The notes: generated from the sequence alone by a model not told the origin. 64,000 nucleotides of DNA from Allosphingosinicella sp042666435 (GCF_042666435.1 NZ_JBHTDC010000002.1:372001-436000), one strand, 5' to 3'. Positions 32,257-41,385 are shown, counted from the stretch's first letter. Numbers and translations: made by a program.

Positions 32257-33653
32257 TTCGTGTCCCCCTGGCCCGGTTGGCCGAGTTCGAAGTCGGTGAC
32301 CGGACGGCGGGTCGGATCGAGCGCGTCGTAGAGCAGAGCGCCGTCGATCCAGACCTTTTCCGGCCGCGTATAGACGCTGAACGGATTGCCGTTCCAAAGC
32401 ACCAGGTCCGCCATCTTGCCCGGCTTCAGGCTGCCGGTGCGGTCGTCGACCCCGATCGCCTTGGCGGGATTGTAGCTGAGCCAGGTCCACGCGACCTCGT
32501 CGGATATCTGGATGCCCATGCGCCGGCCGTTGGCGAGCGCCTTGGCCGCTTCCTGGTTCAGGCGCTGGATGCCGTTGGGGTCGTCGGAATGGACGATGGT
32601 GCAGGCGCCGGCATTGTGGACGAGCGGGATATTCTCCTCGATGCCGTCATAGGCCTCCATCTTGAAGCCCCACCAGTCGGCCCACATCGCCGAGCAGACC
32701 CCGTTTTCGCGGAGGATGTCGGCGATCTTGTAGCTTTCGACGGCATGGTGGAAGGTCGACACCTCGTAGCCGAATTCCTTGGCCATATCCATGACGACCG
32801 CCATCTCGTCGGCGCGGTAGCAATGGTTGTGGACCGAGATTTCGCCGTCGAGGACGCCGCGCAGCGTATCCATGCCGATATCGCGGGTGGGAGCGTCGCC
32901 GCCATCCTCCTCATATTTGTCCCACCTGCGGTCATATTCGACCGCCTTGGCCCAGGTCGCGCGGTTGAGCGCGACATTGCCCATGCGACTGCCGGGCATC
33001 TGGTTGCGGTTGCCGTAGACGCGCTTGGGATTCTCGCCGCAGGCCATCTTGAGGCCGTAGGGGGCGCCGGGGAACTTCATGCCCTGCATGGTCCGCGCGG
33101 GCACGTTCTTCAGCGTCACCGAACGGCCGCCGAACAAATCGGCCGAGCCGGGAAGAATCTGGAGCGAGGTGACGCCCCCATTGGCGAGCGCGCGGGAAAA
33201 GCCCGGATCCTGCGGCCAGACGCCATGCTCCGCCCAGACGTCGGGATGGACAGGGCCGGTGACCTCGTTGCCGTCCGAATGCGCCTCGACCGAGGGCGAC
33301 GGATAGTTTCCGAGATGGCTGTGGACGTCGATGATGCCGGGCGTGACCCATTTGCCGGCGCCGTCGATGACGGTCGCGCCTTCGGGCGCGGCGACATTCT
33401 GGCCGAGCTCGACGATCTCGCCGTCGGCGAACAGCACCGAACCATTGTCGATCCGCCCGCCCTCGCCGTCGAAGATGGTGACGTTGGTCACCAGGGTCGG
33501 CACGCCCGGATAAGGCTGGTAGGTGGAGGGATAGGGGTTGCGGGAATAAGTTTCCGCCGGCGCCCTGGAGGCGCTTTCCGGTGCCGCATTTCCCGCGGCG
33601 CAGGCGCCGACCAGCGAAGCTGCGAGCAGCCCCGCGACCAATTTCATCCCCAT
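32253..33653 (-). CDS. amidohydrolase family protein, exported lipoprotein
   Basis: A 466-residue periplasmic metal-dependent hydrolase. The N-terminus 'MGMKLVAGLLAASLVGACAAG' is a lipoprotein signal. The HxH metal pair is in 'GIIDVHSHLGNYP'; further likely ligands are in 'ISVHNHCYRADEM', 'VSTFHHAVESYK' and 'CTIVHSDDPNG'. It ends with the typical 'GSLKPGKMADLVLWNGNPF'. Members of this group cleave dipeptides or cyclic amides, and the upstream POT peptide transporter supports a role in peptide use. The start at 33653 has GAGAGG ~9 bases upstream; the frame to 33773 only overlaps the POT gene. Confidence 0.87.
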   Translation of the reverse strand: MGMKLVAGLLAASLVGACAAGNAAPESASRAPAETYSRNPYPSTYQPYPGVPTLVTNVTIFDGEGGRIDNGSVLFADGEIVELGQNVAAPEGATVIDGAGKWVTPGIIDVHSHLGNYPSPSVEAHSDGNEVTGPVHPDVWAEHGVWPQDPGFSRALANGGVTSLQILPGSADLFGGRSVTLKNVPARTMQGMKFPGAPYGLKMACGENPKRVYGNRNQMPGSRMGNVALNRATWAKAVEYDRRWDKYEEDGGDAPTRDIGMDTLRGVLDGEISVHNHCYRADEMAVVMDMAKEFGYEVSTFHHAVESYKIADILRENGVCSAMWADWWGFKMEAYDGIEENIPLVHNAGACTIVHSDDPNGIQRLNQEAAKALANGRRMGIQISDEVAWTWLSYNPAKAIGVDDRTGSLKPGKMADLVLWNGNPFSVYTRPEKVWIDGALLYDALDPTRRPVTDFELGQPGQGDTK

Positions 33654-33654
33654 A

Positions 33655-35271
33655 TTAGCGTGCCTCTCCCGGCTTCTTTTCCTGTTCGGTATGCACCCCG
33701 GCCGCCGCCGGCTCGCCAATCTCGTGCTGGCCCGCCAGCGCCCGATCGTGATGCTCGTTGTCGACATCTTCATGCATCAGGCGCTTGATGAAAGGCGATA
33801 CCGCGATAACCGCAACGCCGACGCCGATGGCGACCCAGCCGATCGTGCCATAGACATCCATCACCGGAGTGGCCGAGGCGCCCTCGACCTCGGCGCCATG
33901 GCCGCCGGTCGCCTGCGCGATCAGGCCACCGATGAAATTGCCGGCGGCGCTGGCGAGGAACCAGGTGCCCATCATCAGGCCCACCATCCGCGCCGGCGCC
34001 AGCTTGGTCATCGCGCTGAGGCCGACCGGCGACAGGCAGAGCTCGCCGGTCGTGTGGAGGAGGTAGATGAGGAAGATGAAGATGACTGGAGTCAGGTTTC
34101 CGGTCCCGGCCGCGGCCGCGCCGGCGACGAGGACGAGGAAGCCCGCGCCGAGCTGCATCAGGCCCAGGCCGAACTTGGCGGGAGTCGAAGGTTCCCACCC
34201 GCGCCGCGCCAGGAACAGCCAGAGGCCGGCGAATACCGGCCCGAGCAGCACGATGTAGATTGCGTTGATCGACTGGAACATCGACGCCGGAACCTCCCAG
34301 CCGAAGATCTCGCGGTTGACCTGCTCGTCGGTATAGACGTTGAGCGATGAGCCCGCCTGCTCGAACAGCGCCCAGAACAGGGGCTGCAGCGCGATCAGGA
34401 ACAAGGCGGCGAGGATACGGTCGCGGTCGATCCGGTCGAGCTTGAACACCGCGGTGAACAGCAGATAGGCGACGACGACGGCGCCGAAGAGCGCCAGCAA
34501 GCCGCCGACCACTTCCTGATACTGGATGAGGCCCCAGACGATCAGGACGCCGAGCAGACCGGACAGATAAACCATCCATTCCAGCGGCACGCCCATCACC
34601 GGCCGCTTGAGCGCGGCGGCATCGGGCGCTTCGCCGCGGCCGAGCAAAGTCGGGCGGCCCCAGACGAAGACGATGAGGCCGAGCAGCATGCCGACGCCGG
34701 CGGCGCCGAAGCCGTACGCCCAGCCATAGGTCTGGCCGAGATAGCCGACCAGCAGCGAGCCGAAGGCGGCGCCGAGGTTGATGCCCATGTAGAAGATGGT
34801 GAAGGCCGGGTCGCGGCGCGGATCGCCCTGGCCGTAGAGCTGGCCGACGATCGCGGAAATGTTGGCCTTAAGGAAGCCGACGCCCATGATGATGAAGGCG
34901 AGCGCCAGCCAGAAGACGTTGAGATAGGGCGAATCCTGTCCGCCCGTGCCCTCGAACGCCATCAGGCCGTGGCCGATGACGAGCAGGACGGCGCCATACT
35001 GCACCGCCTTGCGCTGGCCGATATAGCGATCGGCCAAATAGCCGCCGATCACCGGCGTGATGTAAACGAGGGCCGTATAGGCCCCGTAGATGATATAGGC
35101 CCTGTCCTCCGCGAACAGCCAATGCTGGAGCAGGTAGAAGATGAGGATCGCCCGCATCCCGTAATAGGAAAAGCGCTCCCACATCTCGGCGAAGAAAAGG
35201 ACGAAGAGGCCGCGGGGATGACCCAGGAAGGTCTTTCCGCCCACGGTGGCATTGGCTGCGTCGGTGGCCAC
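33655..35271 (-). CDS. POT family peptide:proton symporter
   Basis: A 538-residue major-facilitator transporter for di- and tripeptides. The PTR2 features are 'MWERFSYYGMRAILIFYLLQHWLF' (ExxER-type helix 1), 'YLADRYIGQRKAVQYGAVLLVIGHGL' and 'PAFTIFYMGINLGAAFGSLLVGYLGQ', with about 14 hydrophobic segments. A ~45-residue His/Glu-rich cytoplasmic tail follows. It is the first gene of a three-gene operon with two amidohydrolases, so imported or periplasmic peptides are the probable substrate. It has no signal of frameshift. Confidence 0.92.
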   Translation of the reverse strand: MATDAANATVGGKTFLGHPRGLFVLFFAEMWERFSYYGMRAILIFYLLQHWLFAEDRAYIIYGAYTALVYITPVIGGYLADRYIGQRKAVQYGAVLLVIGHGLMAFEGTGGQDSPYLNVFWLALAFIIMGVGFLKANISAIVGQLYGQGDPRRDPAFTIFYMGINLGAAFGSLLVGYLGQTYGWAYGFGAAGVGMLLGLIVFVWGRPTLLGRGEAPDAAALKRPVMGVPLEWMVYLSGLLGVLIVWGLIQYQEVVGGLLALFGAVVVAYLLFTAVFKLDRIDRDRILAALFLIALQPLFWALFEQAGSSLNVYTDEQVNREIFGWEVPASMFQSINAIYIVLLGPVFAGLWLFLARRGWEPSTPAKFGLGLMQLGAGFLVLVAGAAAAGTGNLTPVIFIFLIYLLHTTGELCLSPVGLSAMTKLAPARMVGLMMGTWFLASAAGNFIGGLIAQATGGHGAEVEGASATPVMDVYGTIGWVAIGVGVAVIAVSPFIKRLMHEDVDNEHHDRALAGQHEIGEPAAAGVHTEQEKKPGEAR

Positions 35272-35396
35272 TGACTCGCTACTCCCAAACGGTGAAGGGC
35301 CGCGTCGGGCGGCCTCGTTGGTCGGGCAGACTAGCGCGATAAATGCTCATGGGAAGCACATTGTTGCAGAGCCGCGACGCTGCTAGCGCATGGGCG

Positions 35397-35981
35397 ATGC
35401 TCAACGATCTCTCCACGCCGCTCAAATTTCTCCAGACCCGCCGCTCCGGCCGGCCCCGCGATCTCGTCTCGCCGGGTCCGGACGCAAGTCAATTGGAGAC
35501 GATCTTCACCATCGCCGGCCGGATTCCCGACCATGGCAAGCTCCACCCGTGGCGCTTCGTCCATGTGCCGGCAAGCGCGCGGGGGGCGTTCGCCGCCTTG
35601 CTCGATCGCGCCTATCGCCAGGTCAATCCGGAGCCGGGACGGCTCGAGATCGAGGCGGCCGAGCGGTTCGCCCACCAGGCGCCGAGCCTCGTCGTGGTCC
35701 TGTCGAGTCCGGTGACACCGCACAAGATCCCGGTCTGGGAACAGGAGCTTTCCTGCGGCGCGGCCTGCCTCGCCCTGCTCGCCGCCGCCCATAGCCTGGG
35801 ATTCGCGGGCGGCTGGGTGACCGGATGGGCGGCCTATTCGGACATAGTCCGCGACGCGTTCGGATCGGCGGACGAGCGCATCGCCGGCTTCATCTTCCTC
35901 GGCACGGCCGGCTTGCCCTTGGAGGAAAGGCCCCGTCCGCTGCTGTCCGAGATCGCCTCGGAATGGTTTCCGAAAGGCTGA
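35397..35981 (+). CDS. nitroreductase family protein
   Basis: About 194 residues. An FMN-dependent NAD(P)H oxidoreductase fold: 'FLQTRRSGRPRDLVSPGP' (FMN phosphate site), 'IAGRIPDHGKLHPWRFVHV', 'WEQELSCGAACLALLAAAHSLGFAGGWVTGWAAY' in order, and the closing 'IAGFIFLGTAGLPLEERPRP'. It resembles YdjA-type small nitroreductases. The first ATG of the frame is at 35343, but the family usually begins a few residues before 'FLQTRRS', so 35397 is preferred; neither has a strong ribosome site. Physiological substrate unknown. It is divergent from the POT operon. Confidence 0.85.
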   Translation: MLNDLSTPLKFLQTRRSGRPRDLVSPGPDASQLETIFTIAGRIPDHGKLHPWRFVHVPASARGAFAALLDRAYRQVNPEPGRLEIEAAERFAHQAPSLVVVLSSPVTPHKIPVWEQELSCGAACLALLAAAHSLGFAGGWVTGWAAYSDIVRDAFGSADERIAGFIFLGTAGLPLEERPRPLLSEIASEWFPKG

Positions 35982-36022
35982 ACGCGGCATGAACCATCGG
36001 GGCTTGACGCGCGCTGCTGTAT

Positions 36023-36032
36023 TAGTACACTA
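36023..36032 (+). promoter_or_regulatory. inverted repeat TAGT-AC-ACTA at the GntR gene start
   Basis: A short palindrome that ends on the first base of the ATG at 36032. YtrA-type GntR proteins commonly bind TAGT/ACTA-like inverted repeats, so this may be the autoregulatory operator. Support is by position and symmetry only. Confidence 0.35.
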
Positions 36033-36388
36033 TGTCGGTTATGAGCAATGACGAGCGCCCCGTTTACCTGCGCCTGCGGGACACCATCGCCGCCACCATC
36101 CTCGACGGCGGCGTGCGTGACGGCGACCCCCTGCCCTCGGTTCGCAGCCTGGCCGCCGAGCACGGCGCCAACCCGCTGACCGTGGCCAAGGCCTACCAGA
36201 CCTTCCAGGACGAGGGACTAATCGTGGTCAAGCGCGGCGTCGGCATGTTCGTCGCCGAGGGCGCGACGGCGAAGCTCAGGGCGAGCGAACGCAAGGACTT
36301 CCTGGAGCATCGCTGGCCCGCCATCTCGGCCCAGATCCGGCGACTGGGGCTCGACGTCGAGGAACTTGTCGAGCGCGCCCTGGTCTGA
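36032..36388 (+). CDS. GntR family (YtrA-type) transcriptional regulator
   Basis: A 118-residue regulator. Residues ~10-80 are the GntR winged helix: 'PVYLRLRDTIAATILDGGVRDGD', 'PLPSVRSLAAEHGANPLTVAKAYQTFQDEGLIVVKRGVGMFV'-type order. The short helical C-terminus (~35 residues, 'FLEHRWPAISAQIRRLGLDVEELVE') defines the YtrA subgroup, which lacks a ligand domain. These usually control neighbouring ABC transporter genes, but none is present here, so its target lies elsewhere. A second ATG lies three codons downstream. Confidence 0.85.
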   Translation: MSVMSNDERPVYLRLRDTIAATILDGGVRDGDPLPSVRSLAAEHGANPLTVAKAYQTFQDEGLIVVKRGVGMFVAEGATAKLRASERKDFLEHRWPAISAQIRRLGLDVEELVERALV

Positions 36389-36403
36389 TCTGGGCGCCGC
36401 CGC

Positions 36404-38842
36404 TCAGACTATGTGATAGTCCGCGTCCATCCGCATTTCGACGAATCCGCGCGTCGGCATGAGCTGATCCTCCAGCGCCGCGCGCTGGGCCTGCGCTTCG
36501 GCGAAGGCGGCGGCCGGAGGCGCGGCGGCGGCGGCCGACGAGTAAGCCTGGAAGTCGCCGCGCGTGAGCGTCGTCCCCGCCGTCACCTTGGCGAACTGGA
36601 CCTGCGCGCCCGCGCCATTGCCGTCGGCGTCGTAGAAGATGTTGCCGGTCGCGCTGTGGAAGATGATCCGATCGCTGGAATCGAGCGCCGCCGTCCCCAT
36701 GCGGTAAGCGGCCGCCGCCAGCGCGCCATTGGCCGAAATCGCGGAGAAAATCGCGCGATCGAGCATGATCGCATCGTCCGCCGGAACGAAGCCGTTGATC
36801 CTGTCGGCCAAGCTTGCCGTCTCGATCGGAATGTCGAAATAGATACGATCGAGACCCGCGCCGCCGTCGAACGTGTCCCGCCCGGCGCCGCCATAGAGAT
36901 GATCATTGCCCCCGAGCCCGCTCAGCACGTCGTTGCCGCCCGCGCCGCGCAGCCTGTTGGCCCCTTCATTGCCGGTGATCTTGTTGGCGATCGAATTGCC
37001 GGTGAGGTCGATCGCGGTGGTGCTGCCGTTGGAATGGGTGTTGAGCGTCTCGACATGGACCGAGTCCGTGAGCGTGTAGCTGATTCGCGCGAAGATGCGG
37101 TCGATGCCGTTGTCGGCGAGTTCGACGACGCGGTCGCCGACGCTGTTCACCCGATAGCTGTCATTGCCCGAGCCACCGGACATGACGTCGCCGCCGACAC
37201 CGCCGTCGAGATCGTCATTGCCCGAGCCGCCACGCAGGCGATCGAAGCCGGCGCCGCCGTCCAAACGATCCGCGCCCGAGCCGCCGATCAGCTCGTCGTC
37301 GCCGGAGAGGCCGGTCAGGGTGTCGTCGCCGCCACGGCCGTCGATCCGGTCGTCGAACTCGCCGCCGGACATGGCGTCGTTGGCGACGGAACCCCGAATG
37401 TCGAGATCGTTGGGCCGCTCCCGTCCGTAGATCACATAGGCCTCGCCCGGGTTGATGACTCCGTCGCCACCCCCAGGGGCGCCGACGATCACGTCGTCAA
37501 AGCCGTCCCCGTTCATATCGCCGGCGGCGGAGACACTGGCGCCCGCATAATCGCCGGCCGCGTCGCCCTGGATCCGGATGCCGTCCGTGTCGGCCAGGGT
37601 GGTAACGTCGATCGTCCCGCCGAAGCCGCTCGCCCTTCCGAAGATGATATAGGCGTCTCCGGAATCCGCTCCGCCAGCGTCCGCATTGCTGAACCCGACG
37701 ATGATGTCGTCGAATCCGTCATTATCGAAATCACCAGCCGCCGAGACGGTGCCGCCAGGGGCATTGCCCTGGATCAGGAAACCGGCCGAAGGCTGGAGCG
37801 GCAGCAGCAGGACGTCGAGCGTGCCGGAGGGAACCGCGCTGCCGAAAACGACCCAGGCCTGACCGCCGCCGCTGCCGACCAACAAGTCGTCATACCCGTC
37901 GCCATTGATGTCACCGGCCGATGACAGGGTGTTTCCCAGTAATGCGTTGAAATTATCGCCCCGCGTGATGATCATGTCGGCATTGAAAGCCGAGACATTG
38001 GTGAAGCCGCCCGCCTTGCCGAGGAAAACATAAGCCTCACCCCGGTCGCTACCGTAACCGCTACGCGGCGCGCCGACGATGATATCGTCGAATCCGTCGC
38101 CGTTGATGTCCCCCGCCGAGGAAACGCTGCTTCCCAGCAAGTCGCCCGCCTGCCCGGTCTGGATTAGAAAGCCGTCGCCAGCGGTCATGGTGGCGAGATC
38201 GATATTGGAAAGCATCGCCTTGCCGAAAAGCACGTAGGCCGTGCCGGCATCCTGAGCCGCGCCGATATCATCGTAATTCGCGCCAACCATGAAGTCGGAG
38301 AAGCCGTCGCCGTTGATGTCCCCCGCCGAGGAAACGCTGACGCCGGTTCGGCCAAGATTTTCCTGGCCGAGAATGGTGATGCCGGCGCCGGGGGCGATGG
38401 CGCCCAGGTCGATCGGACCGAAGCCGCCCGCCTTGCCAAAGATCACATAAGCCTCACCATAAGCATAGGGCCCGCTTTCGGCGTTCAACGCGCCGACCAG
38501 AAGGTCGTCGAACCCGTCGCCATTGACATCGCCCGCGGATGAGACGCTGGCGCCCGCGAAATCGTACATATTATCGCCGTGGATGACGAATCCCGTCGCG
38601 CCGAGCGAGCTGAGGTCGATGACGCCAAAGCCGCCCGCCTTGCCGAAGATGACATAAGCGTCGCCGGCATTGGTATCGGGGCCTTCGTCCCCATAAGGAG
38701 CCCCGATTATGATGTCGGCAAAACCATCGCCGTTGATGTCGCCGGCGTCGGAGACGCTGCTCCCGGCAAAATCGTCTCCGGCGTCGCCCCGGATGAGAAA
38801 TCCCGCGGAACCCAGCGTCGAGAGGTCAATGATGGTGGCCAT
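36404..38842 (-). CDS. FG-GAP repeat / RTX calcium-binding secreted protein
   Basis: An 812-residue protein with no Sec signal. Seven FG-GAP repeats of ~65-70 residues fill residues ~1-490, each with a 'DINGDGFDD'-like calcium loop followed by 'IIVGAP' and 'AYVIFGKAGGF', suggesting a seven-bladed propeller as in integrin alpha chains. Then come RTX nonapeptides ('GGSGADRLDGGAGFDRLRGGSGND') in two blocks and a C-terminal region ending 'HIV', typical of type I secretion. It is likely exported to the cell surface or medium. The ATG at 38842 follows GGGGAG. The 3' 799 bases are nearly identical to the paralogue upstream. No type I secretion genes are in the window. Confidence 0.88.
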   Translation of the reverse strand: MATIIDLSTLGSAGFLIRGDAGDDFAGSSVSDAGDINGDGFADIIIGAPYGDEGPDTNAGDAYVIFGKAGGFGVIDLSSLGATGFVIHGDNMYDFAGASVSSAGDVNGDGFDDLLVGALNAESGPYAYGEAYVIFGKAGGFGPIDLGAIAPGAGITILGQENLGRTGVSVSSAGDINGDGFSDFMVGANYDDIGAAQDAGTAYVLFGKAMLSNIDLATMTAGDGFLIQTGQAGDLLGSSVSSAGDINGDGFDDIIVGAPRSGYGSDRGEAYVFLGKAGGFTNVSAFNADMIITRGDNFNALLGNTLSSAGDINGDGYDDLLVGSGGGQAWVVFGSAVPSGTLDVLLLPLQPSAGFLIQGNAPGGTVSAAGDFDNDGFDDIIVGFSNADAGGADSGDAYIIFGRASGFGGTIDVTTLADTDGIRIQGDAAGDYAGASVSAAGDMNGDGFDDVIVGAPGGGDGVINPGEAYVIYGRERPNDLDIRGSVANDAMSGGEFDDRIDGRGGDDTLTGLSGDDELIGGSGADRLDGGAGFDRLRGGSGNDDLDGGVGGDVMSGGSGNDSYRVNSVGDRVVELADNGIDRIFARISYTLTDSVHVETLNTHSNGSTTAIDLTGNSIANKITGNEGANRLRGAGGNDVLSGLGGNDHLYGGAGRDTFDGGAGLDRIYFDIPIETASLADRINGFVPADDAIMLDRAIFSAISANGALAAAAYRMGTAALDSSDRIIFHSATGNIFYDADGNGAGAQVQFAKVTAGTTLTRGDFQAYSSAAAAAPPAAAFAEAQAQRAALEDQLMPTRGFVEMRMDADYHIV
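36502..37300. repeat. copy 1 of a 799-bp direct repeat in the two RTX genes
   Basis: Matches 39024-39822 at an offset of 2522 bases. By eye 36502-37104 is identical without exception, and 37105-37290 has five differences. It covers most of the RTX and post-RTX region of both proteins but not the last ~30 residues. Confidence 0.9.
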
Positions 38843-38919
38843 GATTCGTCTCCCCACGAGAGCCAGGGACAAACCCGATCATCCGGGGCTGCCCGACAGT
38901 CCGATCCAATTCACATCGC

Positions 38920-41385
38920 TCAAACAATATGCATCTCCGTCGCATCGAGACGGCCGGTTGCGAAAATCGGCCCATTCCATCGCGACTGGTCCGGCAAAGA
39001 TTGCGCGCTGGCCTGCGCCTCGCCGAAGGCGGCGGCCGGAGGCGCGGCGGCGGCGGCCGACGAGTAAGCCTGGAAGTCGCCGCGCGTGAGCGTCGTCCCC
39101 GCCGTCACCTTGGCGAACTGGACCTGCGCGCCCGCGCCATTGCCGTCGGCGTCGTAGAAGATGTTGCCGGTCGCGCTGTGGAAGATGATCCGATCGCTGG
39201 AATCGAGCGCCGCCGTCCCCATGCGGTAAGCGGCCGCCGCCAGCGCGCCATTGGCCGAAATCGCGGAGAAAATCGCGCGATCGAGCATGATCGCATCGTC
39301 CGCCGGAACGAAGCCGTTGATCCTGTCGGCCAAGCTTGCCGTCTCGATCGGAATGTCGAAATAGATACGATCGAGACCCGCGCCGCCGTCGAACGTGTCC
39401 CGCCCGGCGCCGCCATAGAGATGATCATTGCCCCCGAGCCCGCTCAGCACGTCGTTGCCGCCCGCGCCGCGCAGCCTGTTGGCCCCTTCATTGCCGGTGA
39501 TCTTGTTGGCGATCGAATTGCCGGTGAGGTCGATCGCGGTGGTGCTGCCGTTGGAATGGGTGTTGAGCGTCTCGACATGGACCGAGTCCGTGAGCGTGTA
39601 GCTGATTCGCGCGAAGATGCGGTCGACGCCGTTGTCGGCGAGCTCGACGACGCGGTCGCCGGCGCTGTTCACCCGATAGCCGTCATTGCCCGAGCCGCCG
39701 GACATGACGTCGCCGCCGACACCGCCGTCGAGATCGTCATTGCCCGAGCCGCCACGCAGGCGATCGAAGCCGGCGCCGCCGTCCAAACGATCCGCGCCCG
39801 AGCCGCCGATCAATTCGTCGTCTCCGTCCGCGCCGAACAGGAAATCGGCGCCGTCGCGCCCGTCAAGCATATCGTCGCCAAGGCCGCCGCGGATGGTCTG
39901 ACCGACGCGCGTGCCGATGCGCGTGACGCTGTCGGTCGGCGCGGCGCCGAACACTACATAGGCTTCGCCGGGAGTCGTGCTGGCATAATAGCTGTTCGTC
40001 GCCCCGACGATGACGTCGTCGAAGCCGTCGCCATCGACGTCGCCCGCCGCCGAGACGCTCAATCCCAGCCGGCTGGCGACGCTGGCGCCGGTCAGGACGA
40101 ACCCGTCCTCGGGCTGGATGTTGACGAGATCGATCGGTTCGAAACCGCGCGCCTTGCCATAGACGATATAGGCGTTGCCCGGGTCGAACGCGCCGAAGCC
40201 GTCGAACGGTTCGCCGACGATCAGATCGTCGAAGCCGTCGCCATTGACGTCGCCCGCCCCGGCGACGCTGTATCCGGCTCGTCCGCCCGCCCGTTGGCCC
40301 TGCATGATGAAGCCGGCGAAGGAAGGCAAGCTGCCGAGGTCGACCGGGCCGAACCCGCCGGCCTTGCCGAGCACTACATAGGCGGCGCCATATCCGACCC
40401 CGATCGCGCCCACCGCGATGTCGTCAAACCCGTCGCCATTGACGTCCCCCGCCGATGAAACACTGGTGCCGGCGAGATCGTAAGGGCTGCCGCCCTCGAT
40501 GACGAATCCATCGACGGGAGCGAGGAGGGCGAGATTGACGTTGGAAAAGCCTCCGCTCTTGCCGAACAGAACGAAGGCCTGCCCGGAGTCCGTCCCGCTT
40601 CCCTCCCCCTGCAACGCTCCTATTATCACGTCGTCGAAGCCGTCATTGTTGACATCGCCCGCGGAGGAGACGCTGCGGCCCATGAAGTTGAACGCGCCGA
40701 TGCCCTGGATCGCGAAGCCGTCGACCGGCGTCAGCGCGGCGAGATCGACCGTTCCGAATCCACTCCCCTTGCCGAAGACGAGATAGGCGCCGCCGGTGTC
40801 GGTGCCGCCGAGGTCGCGGCCGGTGGCTCCGATAATAAGATCGTCGAACCCGTCATTGTTGAAATCGCCCGCGCCGGCCACGGATCGACCCGCATCGTCG
40901 CTGTCCGCACCGACGATCTGGAAGCCGTCGCCCGTGAGGAGCGTGCCAAGGTCTATCGTCCCCAGGCCGGCCGCCTTGCCGAAGATGACATAGGCCTCGC
41001 CCGATCCGGGGCCGCCATCGTCCCCGCCCCGCGCGCCGACGACGAGATCGGCCAGGCCGTCGCCATTGACGTCTCCGGCATCGCTGACGCTGACGCCGGC
41101 CCTGTCGCCGGCGATATCGCCGACGATGGCAAAGCCGTCGGCGGGGGCGAGGGCGGCGAGGTTGAGCGGCGCGAAGCCGCCCGCCTTGCCGAAGATGACG
41201 TAAGCGGCGCCCGCCTCGTTCCCGCCCAGGTCCGCGTAAGGGACGCCGACGACGACATCGTCGAACCCGTCGCCGTTGAGGTCGCCCGCGCTCGACACCG
41301 AATAGCCGGCGGAGTCGTTGGGCGAATTGCCCCCGATGCGGAAGCCACCGGAACCGAGGGTTGCGACGTTTATCACGATGGTCAC
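38920..41385 (-). CDS. FG-GAP repeat / RTX calcium-binding secreted protein (paralogue)
   Basis: An 821-residue paralogue of the gene downstream. It too has seven FG-GAP repeats ('GDLNGDGFDDVVVGVP', 'GDVNGDGLADLVVGAR' and so on), RTX repeats and a C-terminal secretion-type end ('HIV'). The FG-GAP part has diverged clearly from the paralogue, while the RTX part is almost identical. The start is taken as the GTG at 41385, because GGGGAGG lies 6 bases upstream and the first residues (VTIVINVATLGSGGF) align with the ATG start of the paralogue (MATIIDLSTLGSAGF). It is likely transcribed with the second gene 77 bases downstream. Confidence 0.87.
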   Translation of the reverse strand: MTIVINVATLGSGGFRIGGNSPNDSAGYSVSSAGDLNGDGFDDVVVGVPYADLGGNEAGAAYVIFGKAGGFAPLNLAALAPADGFAIVGDIAGDRAGVSVSDAGDVNGDGLADLVVGARGGDDGGPGSGEAYVIFGKAAGLGTIDLGTLLTGDGFQIVGADSDDAGRSVAGAGDFNNDGFDDLIIGATGRDLGGTDTGGAYLVFGKGSGFGTVDLAALTPVDGFAIQGIGAFNFMGRSVSSAGDVNNDGFDDVIIGALQGEGSGTDSGQAFVLFGKSGGFSNVNLALLAPVDGFVIEGGSPYDLAGTSVSSAGDVNGDGFDDIAVGAIGVGYGAAYVVLGKAGGFGPVDLGSLPSFAGFIMQGQRAGGRAGYSVAGAGDVNGDGFDDLIVGEPFDGFGAFDPGNAYIVYGKARGFEPIDLVNIQPEDGFVLTGASVASRLGLSVSAAGDVDGDGFDDVIVGATNSYYASTTPGEAYVVFGAAPTDSVTRIGTRVGQTIRGGLGDDMLDGRDGADFLFGADGDDELIGGSGADRLDGGAGFDRLRGGSGNDDLDGGVGGDVMSGGSGNDGYRVNSAGDRVVELADNGVDRIFARISYTLTDSVHVETLNTHSNGSTTAIDLTGNSIANKITGNEGANRLRGAGGNDVLSGLGGNDHLYGGAGRDTFDGGAGLDRIYFDIPIETASLADRINGFVPADDAIMLDRAIFSAISANGALAAAAYRMGTAALDSSDRIIFHSATGNIFYDADGNGAGAQVQFAKVTAGTTLTRGDFQAYSSAAAAAPPAAAFGEAQASAQSLPDQSRWNGPIFATGRLDATEMHIV
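39024..39822. repeat. copy 2 of a 799-bp direct repeat in the two RTX genes
   Basis: See copy 1 at 36502-37300. The identity ends abruptly at both sides: on the C-terminal side the proteins diverge after 'PPAAAF', and on the other side after 'DDELIGGSGADRL' going toward the FG-GAP part. Confidence 0.9.

Noticed and set aside
29596..32331. A 911-codon plus-strand open frame
   Set aside because: It starts in the pit leader, runs out of frame through pit and antisense to an amidohydrolase. Its product is Arg/Gly/Asp-rich without domains, as expected for shadow frames in high-GC DNA.
37300..38842. Tandem ~200-bp periodic similarity that could look like a repeat array
   Set aside because: The period matches FG-GAP repeats of the encoded protein, with codon-level divergence. 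There are no identical units or spacers, so it is not a CRISPR or satellite array.
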